Assembly: GCF_019793465.1 (NCBI RefSeq)
Contig: NZ_JAILYJ010000002.1
Location: 310,001-374,000 of the forward strand
Length of the DNA stretch: 64,000 nucleotides
Direction of reading: 5' to 3'
From: Rhizobium croatiense
GTDB taxonomy: Bacteria > Pseudomonadota > Alphaproteobacteria > Rhizobiales > Rhizobiaceae
A program made the translations under genes and the position numbers. The notes beneath the pieces were generated by a model. That model was given only the letters and a program-made list of their open reading frames with translations, did not search any database and was not told where the DNA came from. This document shows, one piece after another, positions 52,001 through 61,095 of the stretch (within the stretch, counting starts at the first letter, position 1; each line of letters begins with the position of its first letter).

Positions 52001-52798
52001 ATGCCAAACCTCAAGGTGAAACCATCCGGCACGCATGGCCGCGTCACGCATGTCACCCCTGAGAATGCCGGCTGGACCTATGTCGGCTTCGATCTGCATC
52101 GCTTGAAGCCGGGCGAAACGGTTTCGGGAGAGACCGGTGATCGGGAAATCTGCCTCGTCTGGGTCACCGGCAAGGGGAAAGCGTCCGCCGGCACCACGGA
52201 TTTCGGTACCCTCGGCGAGCGGATGAGCCCCTTCGACGGCGCTCCGCATGCGCTCTACATCCCGATGGAATCGACATGGTCGGTGACGGCGGAGACCGAT
52301 CTCGAGCTCGCCGTCTGCTCGGCGCCCGGCGGCGGCACCTACCAGGCGAAGGAAATCCCGCCCGGCACCCATCCGCAGGTGACGCGCGGCAAGGGCACGA
52401 ATGTGCGCTACGTCAACAATATCATGCCGGAGGACGACAATTCGGCGCATTCGCTGCTCGTCGTCGAGGTGATCACGCCGGGCGGCCATACTTCCTCCTA
52501 TCCGCCGCACAAGCACGATCAGGACAACCTGCCGAACGAAAGCTTTCTGGAAGAGACCTATTACCATCGGCTCAATCCGCCGCAAGGTTTCGGTTTCCAG
52601 CGTGTCTACACCGACGACCGCTCGCTCGACGAAGCGATGGCGATCGAGGACGGAGACGTGACGCTGGTGCCGAAAGGCTACCATCCGTGCGCGGCCTGCC
52701 ATGGCTACGATCTCTATTACCTCAATGTCATGGCCGGGCCGCAGCGGATCTGGAAATTCCACAATGCCGTCGAGCACGAGTGGCTGGTGAAGGCGTGA
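52001..52798 (+). CDS. iolB: 5-deoxy-glucuronate isomerase
   Basis: A 265-residue bicupin enzyme that converts 5-deoxy-glucuronate to 2-deoxy-5-keto-gluconate, the IolC substrate. Metal-binding His are in YPPHKHDQDNLPNESF (about residue 167-180) and around HPCAACHGYD near the C-terminus. GAGGAG precedes ATG 52001. It ends the operon; the bidirectional hairpin at 52922-52953 follows. Confidence 0.95.
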   Translation: MPNLKVKPSGTHGRVTHVTPENAGWTYVGFDLHRLKPGETVSGETGDREICLVWVTGKGKASAGTTDFGTLGERMSPFDGAPHALYIPMESTWSVTAETDLELAVCSAPGGGTYQAKEIPPGTHPQVTRGKGTNVRYVNNIMPEDDNSAHSLLVVEVITPGGHTSSYPPHKHDQDNLPNESFLEETYYHRLNPPQGFGFQRVYTDDRSLDEAMAIEDGDVTLVPKGYHPCAACHGYDLYYLNVMAGPQRIWKFHNAVEHEWLVKA

Positions 52799-52921
52799 GG
52801 GCTGCTTTAGATCGCGAAATGATCTGACGGTACGAAGCTGCCGTCGATGGTTGACTGGCTCCATCCAAACGAGGATGAGCCGCGACATCGGCGGCTCTCG
52901 CAGGCAGGGAATAGAATATCC

Positions 52922-52953
52922 GGCAAAGCCGCGCTTACTCGCGCGGCTTTGCC
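52922..52953. terminator. bidirectional hairpin between iolB and MATE gene
   Basis: Perfect 13-bp arms GGCAAAGCCGCGC / GCGCGGCTTTGCC with a 6-nt loop. It lies between convergent genes, so it can end both transcripts. Confidence 0.75.
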
Positions 52954-52956
52954 ACC

Positions 52957-54339
52957 TCAGCCAGGCAGAAGCCCGTAGCGCCAGCCGCGGCGTTTGGCGT
53001 TTTGAGACAGCACCAGCACGGCCAGAACGACCATGCCGGCTTCGGCAAAGACCGGCACCATCCAGATCCCCTGCTCGCCGAAGACGAAGGGCAGCAGGAA
53101 GGTGAGCGGCAGGGTGAGCAGATAGGGCCGCGACAGGCCGAAGATCGCCGCGCGCGGTGCATCGCCGATCGACTGGAAATAGGACGACAGGATCAGCATC
53201 TGCCCGAAGAGAAAATAGGCGCCGATCGTCCAGGGCAGAATTCGCCTGACCTCGGCGACAATGGCGGGATCGGCGACGAAGACGGCGCCGAGGCGGCCAG
53301 CCAAAAGTTCGACCGCGATTTCCACCAGGCTGCAATAGACGAGCGCCGAAAGCATGGCGATCTGCAGGCTGCGGCCGACGCGAAGCCCGAGGCCGGCGCC
53401 GTGATTGTTGCCGGCAATCGTCTGCAGGGCGATGCTGAGGCCAAGCAGCGGCAGATAGGTGAAGGTCATGATCCGCGTGATGATGCCGTAAGCGGCGATC
53501 GTCGCGACATAATCATGTGTGTTCCAGAGCGAGATATTGACGAGAATGGCGGCGGATGCCAGCGATATACCGATGAAGCCGAGGCTCATCGGCGCGCCAA
53601 AGGCGACGATGCCGCGCCATTCGGCAAGGGCGAATCCTCGAGAAGGCCTGAGTGCCGCCGGCCGGCGCCAGCGATAGGCAAGCACGGCAGCGAGACAGCC
53701 GAATTGCGAGGCGATGGAGCCGGCGGCCGAACCGAGCACGCCCCAATGCATCACCGCCATGAACAGCCAATTGGCGAGAATGTTGAGCAGCGAGGCCGAC
53801 AGCGTCACCAGCGTCATGAAGCCGATCTTGCCTTCGCAGCGCAATCCGTCGAGATGCAGCGACAGGAAGAAGCTCACCGGCGCAAAGGCAATCATCGCAC
53901 CCATGAACAGCATGGCGCCATCGGCCACGGCGGCCGTGCCGGCACCGGTATCGATGATCTGGCGGCCGAAGGTCCAGTAGAGCATATTGAGAACCAGGGT
54001 GACGGCCAGCGCCAACGTGTGGGCGCCGGCAAATACCCTGCCCGCGCCCTGGCGATCGCCGGCCCCGAGCCGGCGGGCGAGGATGCTCGCCATACCGTTC
54101 GAAACGAGCGATTGCAGGGCGATCAGCAGCATCAGGCCCGGGAAAATCAGGCTGACGGCAGAGAGCGCATCGGGGCCGACATAGGCGCCGAGGAAATAGG
54201 CGTCGACGACGGTGAAGAGGCCGTTGAGCGTGGTGATCGCGACGATCGGCGCCGCCGTACTGATGAAGACGCCCGGCAACCAGCCGGTGAGAAAAGCATT
54301 GCCGTGGGAAAGATCGGTCATGGAGAATCCGTGCGACAT
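52957..54339 (-). CDS. MATE-family efflux transporter
   Basis: A 460-residue multidrug and toxin extrusion protein with about twelve membrane helices in two similar halves. It couples Na+ or H+ to drug export; substrate unknown. The start ATG 54339 is used; ATG 54321 (MTDLSHGNAFLTG) is equally possible. The end is convergent with iolB. The extreme C-terminus (RRGWRYGLLPG) is basic. Confidence 0.9.
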   Translation of the reverse strand: MSHGFSMTDLSHGNAFLTGWLPGVFISTAAPIVAITTLNGLFTVVDAYFLGAYVGPDALSAVSLIFPGLMLLIALQSLVSNGMASILARRLGAGDRQGAGRVFAGAHTLALAVTLVLNMLYWTFGRQIIDTGAGTAAVADGAMLFMGAMIAFAPVSFFLSLHLDGLRCEGKIGFMTLVTLSASLLNILANWLFMAVMHWGVLGSAAGSIASQFGCLAAVLAYRWRRPAALRPSRGFALAEWRGIVAFGAPMSLGFIGISLASAAILVNISLWNTHDYVATIAAYGIITRIMTFTYLPLLGLSIALQTIAGNNHGAGLGLRVGRSLQIAMLSALVYCSLVEIAVELLAGRLGAVFVADPAIVAEVRRILPWTIGAYFLFGQMLILSSYFQSIGDAPRAAIFGLSRPYLLTLPLTFLLPFVFGEQGIWMVPVFAEAGMVVLAVLVLSQNAKRRGWRYGLLPG

Positions 54340-54404
54340 GGCGAGGTCCGATCCGGGATGACATCATCCGGATTCAGACGGCCTCAAAGCGAATCAAAAG
54401 TGAT

Positions 54405-54845
54405 TTATAGATCGAGCACCAGATGCGCCACGCCGTTCGAGGTTTTCCTCGGCGAGACGCCGTCGGCATCGATCTGCGCGCTCACACGCCGGCGAAAGGC
54501 TGAAAAGCTCTCGAAGGTCACGACATCGACCGCTTCGTGGAAATGGATGGTGATCCTGTGGAGTTCGCCTCCCGGCAGGGCCGACAGCGCCAGAACCTCG
54601 CCGGTGAACGGCTGATTGAGATAACGGCCGCGAATGTGCGCCCCGACGAAAAGGGGTGTCTTCGCAGCCGCATTGGGTTTCGCCGCCAGCGCTGCCAGCG
54701 TGTTCCAGTCGCGCGCGCCGTGCTGGCGGGCGATCATTTCGAGCGCCGCACTGTGGGTCAGCGCGGTGCCGCGATCGCTCATCGCCTGGCGCAGGCGCTT
54801 GGCCTGGGCCTTCAATTCGTCAATCCCGGGATAGGTCGTCGTCAT
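54405..54845 (-). CDS. glyoxalase-related protein
   Basis: A 146-residue protein with an N-terminal helical domain (about residues 1-55; IDELKAQAKRLRQAMSDRG, ARQHGARDWNTLAAL) and a C-terminal beta domain (about 65-146). It matches proteins annotated as glyoxalase superfamily/glyoxalase-related; no metal-binding site can be confirmed. Start ATG 54845 is preferred because the helical domain begins there. Function unknown. Confidence 0.7.
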   Translation of the reverse strand: MTTTYPGIDELKAQAKRLRQAMSDRGTALTHSAALEMIARQHGARDWNTLAALAAKPNAAAKTPLFVGAHIRGRYLNQPFTGEVLALSALPGGELHRITIHFHEAVDVVTFESFSAFRRRVSAQIDADGVSPRKTSNGVAHLVLDL

Positions 54846-55198
54846 GGAGTGGGCCTTCGCAAAAGGCATGCTCTTCGACTGTGGATGGGAGCTCGCATTG
54901 CCGTCAGTCAGCATGCACAAGGGGCCGTGACCATGATCGCGAGGACTTCACCATGGATTTTCATCCGCGAGCGGCCGGTGCCTCGAACCGGGACTTTGTA
55001 TGCGCGAAGGCCGCCGACATGTCAAGAATGGCCGATATGCACCGGGAATGAACACAGTTGGGGCAAAACCGCCCGAAATCGATGCGATTTCCGGCAATCT
55101 CCCGAGAAAACTTCAATCTTAACAATGTTATTCAGCAGCTATCAGTAATCTCGTGCTAATTTTGTCATATGATAGCGGAGGCTAAAAGGGCCTTTCAG
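54846..55198. other. divergent intergenic region
   Basis: About 350 bp between divergent starts. AT-rich near 55080-55165, where the PilZ-like gene promoter probably lies. No gene, RNA or repeat recognised. Confidence 0.4.
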
Positions 55199-55531
55199 AT
55201 GCACCTCGACACAGAACACCCCAAGCCGGAACGGGCTTACAGGGAATTCAACCTCGACAGGCCAGGCAACATCATTTTCGTCGGCCATCACCTCAGCACC
55301 GGAACGCAGGTGCGCTGCCTGATCCGCACGATCACGCTGGCCGGCGCGATGCTCGAAGTCAGCCCGGGCCTGGAGATGCCGAGCCATTTCTTTCTCGAAA
55401 TCCTCGGCATCCACGACGAGATCGGCGCCACCATGGTCAAGCGCGAAGGCGAATTGGTGACGGTCAGTTTCAACATGCTGCTCAATCCGGAATTCCTGCA
55501 CCACGTGCTGCGACTGAGCTTCGAAACCTGA
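55199..55531 (+). CDS. PilZ-like domain protein
   Basis: A 110-residue beta-rich protein. The layout resembles the second PilZ-like gene at 57761: a basic start, LIRTITLAGAMLEV, a short strand pattern HFFLEILGIHDEIG, and ending VSFNMLLNPEFLHHVL. The RxxxR and D/NxSxxG c-di-GMP motifs of classical PilZ domains are not clear, so binding is uncertain. Start ATG 55199 is preferred over ATG 55169, which lacks a ribosome site. Confidence 0.65.
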   Translation: MHLDTEHPKPERAYREFNLDRPGNIIFVGHHLSTGTQVRCLIRTITLAGAMLEVSPGLEMPSHFFLEILGIHDEIGATMVKREGELVTVSFNMLLNPEFLHHVLRLSFET

Positions 55532-55727
55532 GGCTTCCTTCAATCCGCGCCTTATCGCGGCGCGGCCTCGTCTCGCCTCTTCTTGAGGAGAGATACGCGA
55601 TGATCGGGATGATCCAGAGAAGTCCGCGCCATTCCGGGCCATCGAGCGGATCGGCCATGGGATCGCGGCGCATGCGGCGTTTGCGGGTTTCGACTTCCTC
55701 GAAGAGAACTACCCAGTTGAGAAGCAT
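55482..55727 (-). CDS. small membrane protein, unknown function
   Basis: An 81-codon reverse-strand gene with strong GGAGG 8 nt before ATG 55727. It starts MLLNWVVLFEEVETRKRRM, has one likely membrane segment (GLLWIIPIIAYL, residues 35-46) and a basic tail. Its last 50 bp overlap the 3' end of the PilZ-like gene on the other strand. Judged real mainly from the ribosome site and membrane pattern. Confidence 0.55.
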   Translation of the reverse strand: MLLNWVVLFEEVETRKRRMRRDPMADPLDGPEWRGLLWIIPIIAYLSSRRGETRPRRDKARIEGSLRFRSSVAARGAGIPD

Positions 55728-55816
55728 TGCCTATCCTCCATCTATTGCTGGAGCACTTGAGCTAGGCCTTAACGCGCTGGCTATGTAGAGGCGCCGGGGA
55801 AAGGGGGTTTTCATCC

Positions 55817-56707
55817 ATGAAAGATGCGAGCTGGGACGATCTGCAACTCTTCTTCCATGTCGCCACCGGCGGCGGGCTTTCGGCCGCGGCAGCACGCACC
55901 GGCCTTAGCGCGCCGACGATCGGACGGCGCATGCTGGCGCTCGAACGGGTGACCGGCCGCTCGCTGTTCAGCCGCGGCCCGACCGGTTACCTTCTGGCCA
56001 AGGACGGGCAGGAGCTGCTCGATCGCGTCCGGCGGATGCAGGATGCGGCGCAGGCGATCTCCGACTGGCGCGGCGAGGTGCTGATGCTGCCGATCGTCTC
56101 GACAGCCGCCGACAGCTGGACCCTGCGCTTCATCGCCGACCATCTGGCCGGCGTCTGGACGCCGAAGGACAGTTTCCGCATGTGCTACAAGACTTGTGAT
56201 GCGAGCGTCGACTTCACCTATCGCGAGGCGCATATCGCCATTCGCCATAGCCGGCCGGACAGCGGCAACGTCGCGATCCGCCGTTCGGTCAAAGTGGCCC
56301 ATGCCGCTTACCAGGCGGCCGACTTTGCGCAGACCAATTGCAACTGGATTTCGCTTGGCACCGACACCGCGATCACGCCGGCGGACAAATGGACGTTCGA
56401 ACAGCCGGATTATTGGATCACCAGCTGGACGAACACGCCGCATATGCTCTTTTACCTGATCCGTGGCGGGGCCGGCCGCGGCGTGCTGCCCTGTTTCATC
56501 GGCGATCAGGAGCGCAAGCTCGTGCGCGCCGGGCCTGTCATCGACGATCTGACCTACGAGATGTGGATCGTCGCGCATGACGATGAGCGGCAACGGCCGG
56601 ACGTCAGGATTGTCATCGACCGCCTGGCAGCGCTGTTTGCCGATCATGAAGATCTGTTTGCGGGGCAGAGGCCGCAGGGGTCCGCCAAAGGATTCGAGAT
56701 TTCCTGA
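55817..56707 (+). CDS. LysR-family transcriptional regulator
   Basis: A 296-residue LysR-type regulator. The N-terminal winged helix-turn-helix (about residues 1-65) contains LSAAAARTGLSAPTIGRRM. The effector domain is less typical, and the linker helix is short. It begins 89 bp after the small membrane gene's start and is divergent from it; the target may be that gene, but no operator is identified. Convergent with the host-attachment gene. Confidence 0.85.
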   Translation: MKDASWDDLQLFFHVATGGGLSAAAARTGLSAPTIGRRMLALERVTGRSLFSRGPTGYLLAKDGQELLDRVRRMQDAAQAISDWRGEVLMLPIVSTAADSWTLRFIADHLAGVWTPKDSFRMCYKTCDASVDFTYREAHIAIRHSRPDSGNVAIRRSVKVAHAAYQAADFAQTNCNWISLGTDTAITPADKWTFEQPDYWITSWTNTPHMLFYLIRGGAGRGVLPCFIGDQERKLVRAGPVIDDLTYEMWIVAHDDERQRPDVRIVIDRLAALFADHEDLFAGQRPQGSAKGFEIS

Positions 56708-56852
56708 ACTGGCGGAAATCACTCTATCCATTTGTTTTTACGTATTTTTCTTGGTAAATCCGGCAGCCCATCCGGCTGCGCCCCCAACCGGGGTCGAGCC
56801 GCTGGTCGCGACCCCCTCTCCGTCCCTCTCCCACCTCTCGTATGGCACGTCC

Positions 56853-56878
56853 CCTCGCCCCTTTTTTACGGGGCGAGG
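56853..56878. repeat. GC-rich hairpin in a mosaic-like remnant
   Basis: CCTCGCCCC / GGGGCGAGG arms around TTTTTTAC, within a CTCTCCC-rich stretch (56805-56895) resembling a truncated mosaic element. Lies between convergent genes. Confidence 0.5.
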
Positions 56879-56953
56879 ATTAGGGTGAGGGCAAATCACG
56901 GCATCAACCTAACCTCTGTAAAGAGAATGGAACCCGCTTTGCTCTTACTTGTC

Positions 56954-57400
56954 TCAGGCGGCGAGATGTCGCTCGATCTCATCGATCGGCAGATTGGTAT
57001 AGTCTTTCGCCAATTCCGTCGAAATCGCTGCCTGCGTCTCGGCACTGAGCGCTGGGCGCAAGGTGCCGAGCGCCTTCGGCGGCGCGATGAGGACGATGCG
57101 GTGTGCATCCTTTGTCTGGGACAGCTCGTCCATTCGTTCCGCCACATGTCTCAGAAATTGAGCTTCGGCCTGCTCCTGCCAGTTGGTCTCTTCAACAGCG
57201 CTGCGGCTGAACCCATCGGCGGCGTGGCTGCGGCCGGGCTTGTCGGTGCCGATCTCGCGATCGGGCTCGTTCGGCTGCGTCAGGGTTTCCAACACCTTGA
57301 GGTTCACCAGTTGGGCATCGCCGGCATTCTGCATGATCAGGGCCTTGGCTCCATTGCAGACTACGACCCATGATTTTCCGGGAATTCTGACGTCGGTCAT
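56954..57400 (-). CDS. host-attachment family protein
   Basis: A 148-residue protein of the host-attachment (Host_attach) family, originally linked to attachment of Agrobacterium to plant cells. The family pattern WVVVCNGAKALIMQN near the N-terminus and HRIVLIAPPKALGTLR, then ETQAAISTELAKDYTNLPIDEIE-like helices, are present. GAGGAG lies 7 nt before ATG 57400, which is preferred over 57436. Cytoplasmic; exact role unclear. Confidence 0.83.
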   Translation of the reverse strand: MTDVRIPGKSWVVVCNGAKALIMQNAGDAQLVNLKVLETLTQPNEPDREIGTDKPGRSHAADGFSRSAVEETNWQEQAEAQFLRHVAERMDELSQTKDAHRIVLIAPPKALGTLRPALSAETQAAISTELAKDYTNLPIDEIERHLAA

Positions 57401-57760
57401 CTTCAACTCCTCGCTGTCGTCATCGAAGCGCGCCATGCTTCATCGATCAAGACAGAACGTCCGGCCCTTGAAAGAGTTCGAGAAATTGCGCCGGGAATCG
57501 ATTGGAGCGGCGATCCGGTTTCCAAGCATCGCTGTTTTCCCGTCTTTCGCCGCCGCGGCAATTTGTGCAGGCGGTGTCGGCTGAAACGGGTATTGGACTG
57601 ACGACCCGCGTCCCGATTGGGAACATCGGGCGTCCCGCTTGGGAACAAAATTTAAACTCGTTAAAATTGTCATTTTATCTTTGACGAATGCGCAAAACAT
57701 TCATGTGACCTTGGCCGGAGCAAGAACCCCAACTGTGCCCTGCCTGACGGAGAATGTAAG
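57401..57760. other. intergenic region with a short direct repeat
   Basis: About 360 bp. CGTCCCGATTGGGAAC and CGTCCCGCTTGGGAAC lie at about 57609-57624 and 57631-57646, forming a pair of TCCC...GGGA half palindromes, followed by an AT-rich stretch (57650-57690) that probably carries the PilZ-gene promoter. Confidence 0.45.
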
Positions 57761-58192
57761 ATGACTATGCTCCGCGCCACACACCTTGCCACGGTCAAAT
57801 CCGCCATTTACGACCTGCGCTGGGAAGAGTTCCACGTCAAGCGCCCCGCCCGTATCGTCGCCGTCCGGCCGTGCCTCACCGGCGTGTCGATGCGAAGCGC
57901 CGAGATCATCGATATCTCGCAAGGCGGCGCCACCTTCATCGTGTCGACCACCGCCGGTCTGCCGAAGCATTATTATCTCAACATTCTCGGCCTCGCCTAT
58001 CGGATCGGCTGTGCCGAGGTCTACCGTCACAAAGAACGCATCGGCGTGCGGTTCATCAACCTGATGGATCCCGAGGTCCTGCGCCGCGTGGTGCGCACCG
58101 ATTTCCTTGTCGGCAACATGGAAGCGATCGATGCACGGCGTGCGCCGATCTTCCGCCCGCAAGCGTCGCCCATCGGTCAGCTGTCGAAATAA
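57761..58192 (+). CDS. PilZ-like domain protein
   Basis: A 143-residue protein with a PilZ-like beta barrel (about residues 20-115). A KRPARIVAVRP segment gives basic residues before the barrel, and EIIDISQGGATFIV resembles the D/NxSxxG c-di-GMP motif. Hence c-di-GMP binding is plausible, unlike in the copy at 55199. Single-domain PilZ proteins usually act by protein contact, but no partner is adjacent. The HisC-like gene follows 72 bp later. Confidence 0.8.
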   Translation: MTMLRATHLATVKSAIYDLRWEEFHVKRPARIVAVRPCLTGVSMRSAEIIDISQGGATFIVSTTAGLPKHYYLNILGLAYRIGCAEVYRHKERIGVRFINLMDPEVLRRVVRTDFLVGNMEAIDARRAPIFRPQASPIGQLSK

Positions 58193-58264
58193 TCTTGCTT
58201 GCCTTGGCCGTACCCCGGCCTATTGTTGCGCCAACCGTCAACATGTCCGGGAACTTGCCTTCGC

Positions 58265-59377
58265 ATGTCCGCCTTTTCGCGCTTCACGCCCCTCATCAGC
58301 GCTCTGCCCTCCACAGTTCCCTTCGTCGGCCCCGAGGCCATCGAGCGCCAGCGCGGACGTGCCGTCTGGGCACGCATCGGCGCCAACGAGAACGGCTTCG
58401 GCCCGGCCCCTTCCGTGCTTGCGGCGATAAGCGAGGAAGCCGGCAATATCTGGAAATACAATGATCCGGAAAATTTCGTGCTGAAGGAGGCGCTCGGCGA
58501 TCATCTCGGCACCTCCTCCGCCAATATCGCCATCGGCGGCGGCATCGACGAGTTGCTCGGCCAGATCGTCCGGCTGGTGATCGAAGCCGGCGCGCCGGTC
58601 GTCACCTCGCTCGGCGCCTATCCGACCTTCAATTTCCATGTCGCCGGCTTCGGCGGGCGGCTGGTGACCGTGCCCTATGTCAACGACCGCGAGGATCTCG
58701 ACGGACTGCTCGATACCGTCAGGCGCGAGAATGCGCCGCTCGTCTATTTCGCCAATCCCGACAATCCGATGGGAAGCTGGTGGGACGCCGACAGCATCGT
58801 CGCTTTCGCTCGGGCACTGCCCGAGACGACGCTGATGGTGCTCGACGAAGCCTATAGCGAGACGGGGCCGGCAAATTCGCTGCCGTCGATCGCTTCGCTG
58901 ATCGATCTGCCGAACATCGTGCGCACCCGCACCTTCTCCAAGGCCTATGGCCTTGCCGGCTCCCGCACCGGCTACGTCATCTCGACGCCGGGCACGGCGC
59001 AGTCCTTCGACAAGATCCGCAATCATTTCGGCATGAACCGGTTGGCGACGGCCGCCGCGCTCGCCGCCCTCAAGGACCAGGCCTATCTCACCGAGGTGGT
59101 CGGCAAGATCCATGCGGCGCGGGAGCGGATCGGCCGCATCGCCCGGGCAAACGGCCTTGAGCCGCTGCCCTCGGCGACGAATTTTGTGGCAATCGACGCC
59201 GGCCGCGACGGCGCTTATGCGCGGGCGATTGTCGACGGGCTGATGGAGCATGGCGTCTTCATCCGCATGCCCGGTGTGGCACCGCTCAATCGCTGCATCC
59301 GCGTCAGCGTCGGACCGGAGATCGACATGGCGCTGTTCGAGGAAACCCTGCCGCAGGTGCTGAAGGCGATCGGCTGA
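58265..59377 (+). CDS. HisC-like PLP-dependent aminotransferase
   Basis: A 370-residue fold-type I aminotransferase resembling histidinol-phosphate aminotransferase. The PLP Lys is in FSKAYGLAGSRTGY; NPDNPMGSWW and DEAYSE carry the Asn and Asp contacts, and the C-terminal Arg in CIRVSVG binds the substrate carboxylate. Whether it is a true HisC or a paralog with another amino-acid substrate is not resolved; no his gene is nearby. Start ATG 58265 is preferred over the in-frame 58199. Confidence 0.87.
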   Translation: MSAFSRFTPLISALPSTVPFVGPEAIERQRGRAVWARIGANENGFGPAPSVLAAISEEAGNIWKYNDPENFVLKEALGDHLGTSSANIAIGGGIDELLGQIVRLVIEAGAPVVTSLGAYPTFNFHVAGFGGRLVTVPYVNDREDLDGLLDTVRRENAPLVYFANPDNPMGSWWDADSIVAFARALPETTLMVLDEAYSETGPANSLPSIASLIDLPNIVRTRTFSKAYGLAGSRTGYVISTPGTAQSFDKIRNHFGMNRLATAAALAALKDQAYLTEVVGKIHAARERIGRIARANGLEPLPSATNFVAIDAGRDGAYARAIVDGLMEHGVFIRMPGVAPLNRCIRVSVGPEIDMALFEETLPQVLKAIG

Positions 59378-59380
59378 TCA

Positions 59381-59426
59381 AGCGTGATGCCGAAAAGCGT
59401 GAGCGGTTTTCGGACGACATCATGCT
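59381..59426. repeat. dispersed palindrome, family 1 copy E
   Basis: AGCGTGATGCCGAAAAGCGTGAGCGG core with ...CATCATGCT end; partner of copies at 12691 and 26825. It begins 4 bp after the HisC-like stop. Confidence 0.65.
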
Positions 59427-59564
59427 GATAATTTAACGAGGAGCCGCGGCCGGTGGAGGATATCCGGCCGCGGTGCTCTTCTCCCGGCATCGGCGTTTCG
59501 AATCGCCGCGCCCGCCCCTCTTTCGAGGTTGTTATTTCTGTCAAACTGCCAGCAGGAGACGGTT

Positions 59565-59831
59565 TCAGTGAACCGTCATCCATTCGCGGGCAGCGCGCAA
59601 CGCTTCCACGAGCTGCATCTTGTTCATGGTGGCGGCCACGTCGGCGCGAAGCTCGGCGGCGCGGTCGTTGCCCTTGATTGCGGCAATGTTCAGCCATTTG
59701 TGGGCAGCGACGAGATCGACGGCACAGCCGCGGCCGGTCGCATACATCAGACCCATTTCGCAGAAGACATCGGCGCTGTTGTCGCCACCCATGGTGGCCG
59801 TTTCAGCATTGTGCATTTCAAAGCGTGCCAT
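59565..59831 (-). CDS. small Sel1-repeat protein
   Basis: An 88-residue protein with one or two Sel1/TPR-like helical repeats (FCEMGLMYATGRGCAVDLV, then AAHKWLNIAAIKG). GGGAT precedes ATG 59831. Cytoplasmic, probably protein-binding; function unknown. It is convergent with the aminotransferase gene. Confidence 0.75.
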   Translation of the reverse strand: MARFEMHNAETATMGGDNSADVFCEMGLMYATGRGCAVDLVAAHKWLNIAAIKGNDRAAELRADVAATMNKMQLVEALRAAREWMTVH

Positions 59832-60276
59832 CGGTTTTATCCCTGTTAGCCTGTTTATGACTTACCCTGTTTTACCTCCGGACCTTGCCGTCTAGCGCGG
59901 CTTGCAGCCCTTCAGTTTCGGCGGGTTGGCCCCGCTCGTTTGATGGCTTCACTATGCCGAACGGCCTTCAAAAAACGCCTAAAATCCATGATTAATTTGA
60001 GACAAACAAAGTGCAAACACTTGGTAAAATTGGATTTTTGTTAAACATCGGATGCCTTGGAGCTTAGGGGTTTTCGTTCGAATTTTACGAAAGATTCAGA
60101 TTCGAAAATAAACCGATCGTTCATCATGAAAACAGCAGACGACAGTTTAAACGCCTCGACCTCTCGCTTTTTTCTGCTTTCGGCGATCTCCGGCAATAGC
60201 CGATCGCCTGTATTTACCTTTACGTTCGCGTCAGTTATTTTCGCGGCCGGTCAAAAAGGACATCAGGGAGGAAAAG
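59832..60276. other. intergenic region, nothing recognised
   Basis: About 445 bp, AT-rich in the middle (60000-60120), with no gene, repeat or RNA recognised. Likely holds promoters for the Sel1 and DUF2147 genes. Confidence 0.45.
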
Positions 60277-60615
60277 ATGATCCGCAGCTTCATTCTCGCC
60301 GGCGCCATCGCCATGATCGCGGGCACCGCGCATGCCGAAGAGCCGATCGTCGGTAATTGGAAAACCGCCTCGGGCGAAACGGCGGTGATCGCGGCCTGCG
60401 GCGGCAGTTACTGCGTGACGCTGAAAACCGGCAAATACAGCGGCCGGAAAATCGGCACGCTTGCCGGCACCGGCGGCAGCTACGCCGGCGAGATCACCGA
60501 TCCGGCCGCCGACAAGACCTATAGCGGCTCGGGCAAGGTTTCCGGCAATTCGCTGCGGATGCAGGGCTGCGTCCTGAAAATCCTCTGCAAGTCGCAGACC
60601 TGGACGCGGCTCTGA
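60277..60615 (+). CDS. secreted DUF2147-like protein
   Basis: A 112-residue secreted protein. Signal peptide at about residues 1-20 (IRSFILAGAIAMIAGTAHAE). The mature part has the DUF2147-like opening IVGNWKTASGETAVI and two Cys pairs (AACGGSYC; GCVLKILC) that may form disulfides. GGGAGGAAAAG precedes ATG. Periplasmic location inferred; function unknown. Confidence 0.78.
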   Translation: MIRSFILAGAIAMIAGTAHAEEPIVGNWKTASGETAVIAACGGSYCVTLKTGKYSGRKIGTLAGTGGSYAGEITDPAADKTYSGSGKVSGNSLRMQGCVLKILCKSQTWTRL

Positions 60616-60651
60616 TGCGATAAGGCCGCGCAGCAAACATTCAAAACGCAC

Positions 60652-60682
60652 AAGCATGCCGGCGGAAATGCGGGCATGCTTC
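60652..60682 (+). terminator. hairpin after DUF2147-like gene
   Basis: AAGCATGCC / GGCATGCTT arms around a 12-nt loop, about 40 bp after the stop. No distinct U-run follows. Confidence 0.45.
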
Positions 60683-60829
60683 GAAAGTTTCTCCGCCCGC
60701 CGATCTTGACGACAATCGCCCGCCCCTGCCCCGCAAGCTGAACGGTGGATGAACCGGCATCTCAGCACCCGTTCAGCCGCCGCATGACAAAACTCTTGTC
60801 ATGGTTAGGTTGCCGTATCGGGGCATGAG

Positions 60830-61009
60830 ATGAACCTCTACATTCTGGCAAGACGTTTCAGCATCATCACGCTGTTCGCAGCGATCTTCGCGGTCACATT
60901 TTCGGCGGTCGTCGTGCATGAGGGCGGCGGCGGCACGCAGTCGCATTTCGGTGCGAGCTATACCTGCCTGGAGAGAAACGGGACCTTCTGCGCGCCGACG
61001 GTGCGGTGA
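60830..61009 (+). CDS. small membrane/secreted peptide (59 aa)
   Basis: A 59-residue peptide: N-terminal basic-hydrophobic helix (LYILARRFSIITLFAAIFAV) and a Gly-rich, two-Cys tail (YTCLERNGTFC). It may be membrane-anchored or exported. The upstream ribosome site is weak (GGGGCATGAG), so translation is less certain. Function unknown. Confidence 0.5.
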   Translation: MNLYILARRFSIITLFAAIFAVTFSAVVVHEGGGGTQSHFGASYTCLERNGTFCAPTVR

Positions 61010-61062
61010 GCAGTACAGACACGGACGAAGATAAAAAATCGATTTCCGCCGGCGCACGTCGT

Positions 61063-61090
61063 TTGCTTGTCAAAAACAACTCTCTATAAT
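61063..61090 (+). promoter_or_regulatory. candidate amn promoter
   Basis: TTGCTT (61063-61068), 16-bp spacer, TATAAT (61085-61090). The ATG of amn begins only 6 bp after the -10 element. Confidence 0.55.
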
Positions 61091-61095
61091 GCGTC

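Noticed and set aside
53002..54615. A 537-codon plus-strand frame opposite the MATE gene
   Set aside because: Composition is charged and repeat-like, typical of GC-rich antisense frames; the MATE protein explains the region.
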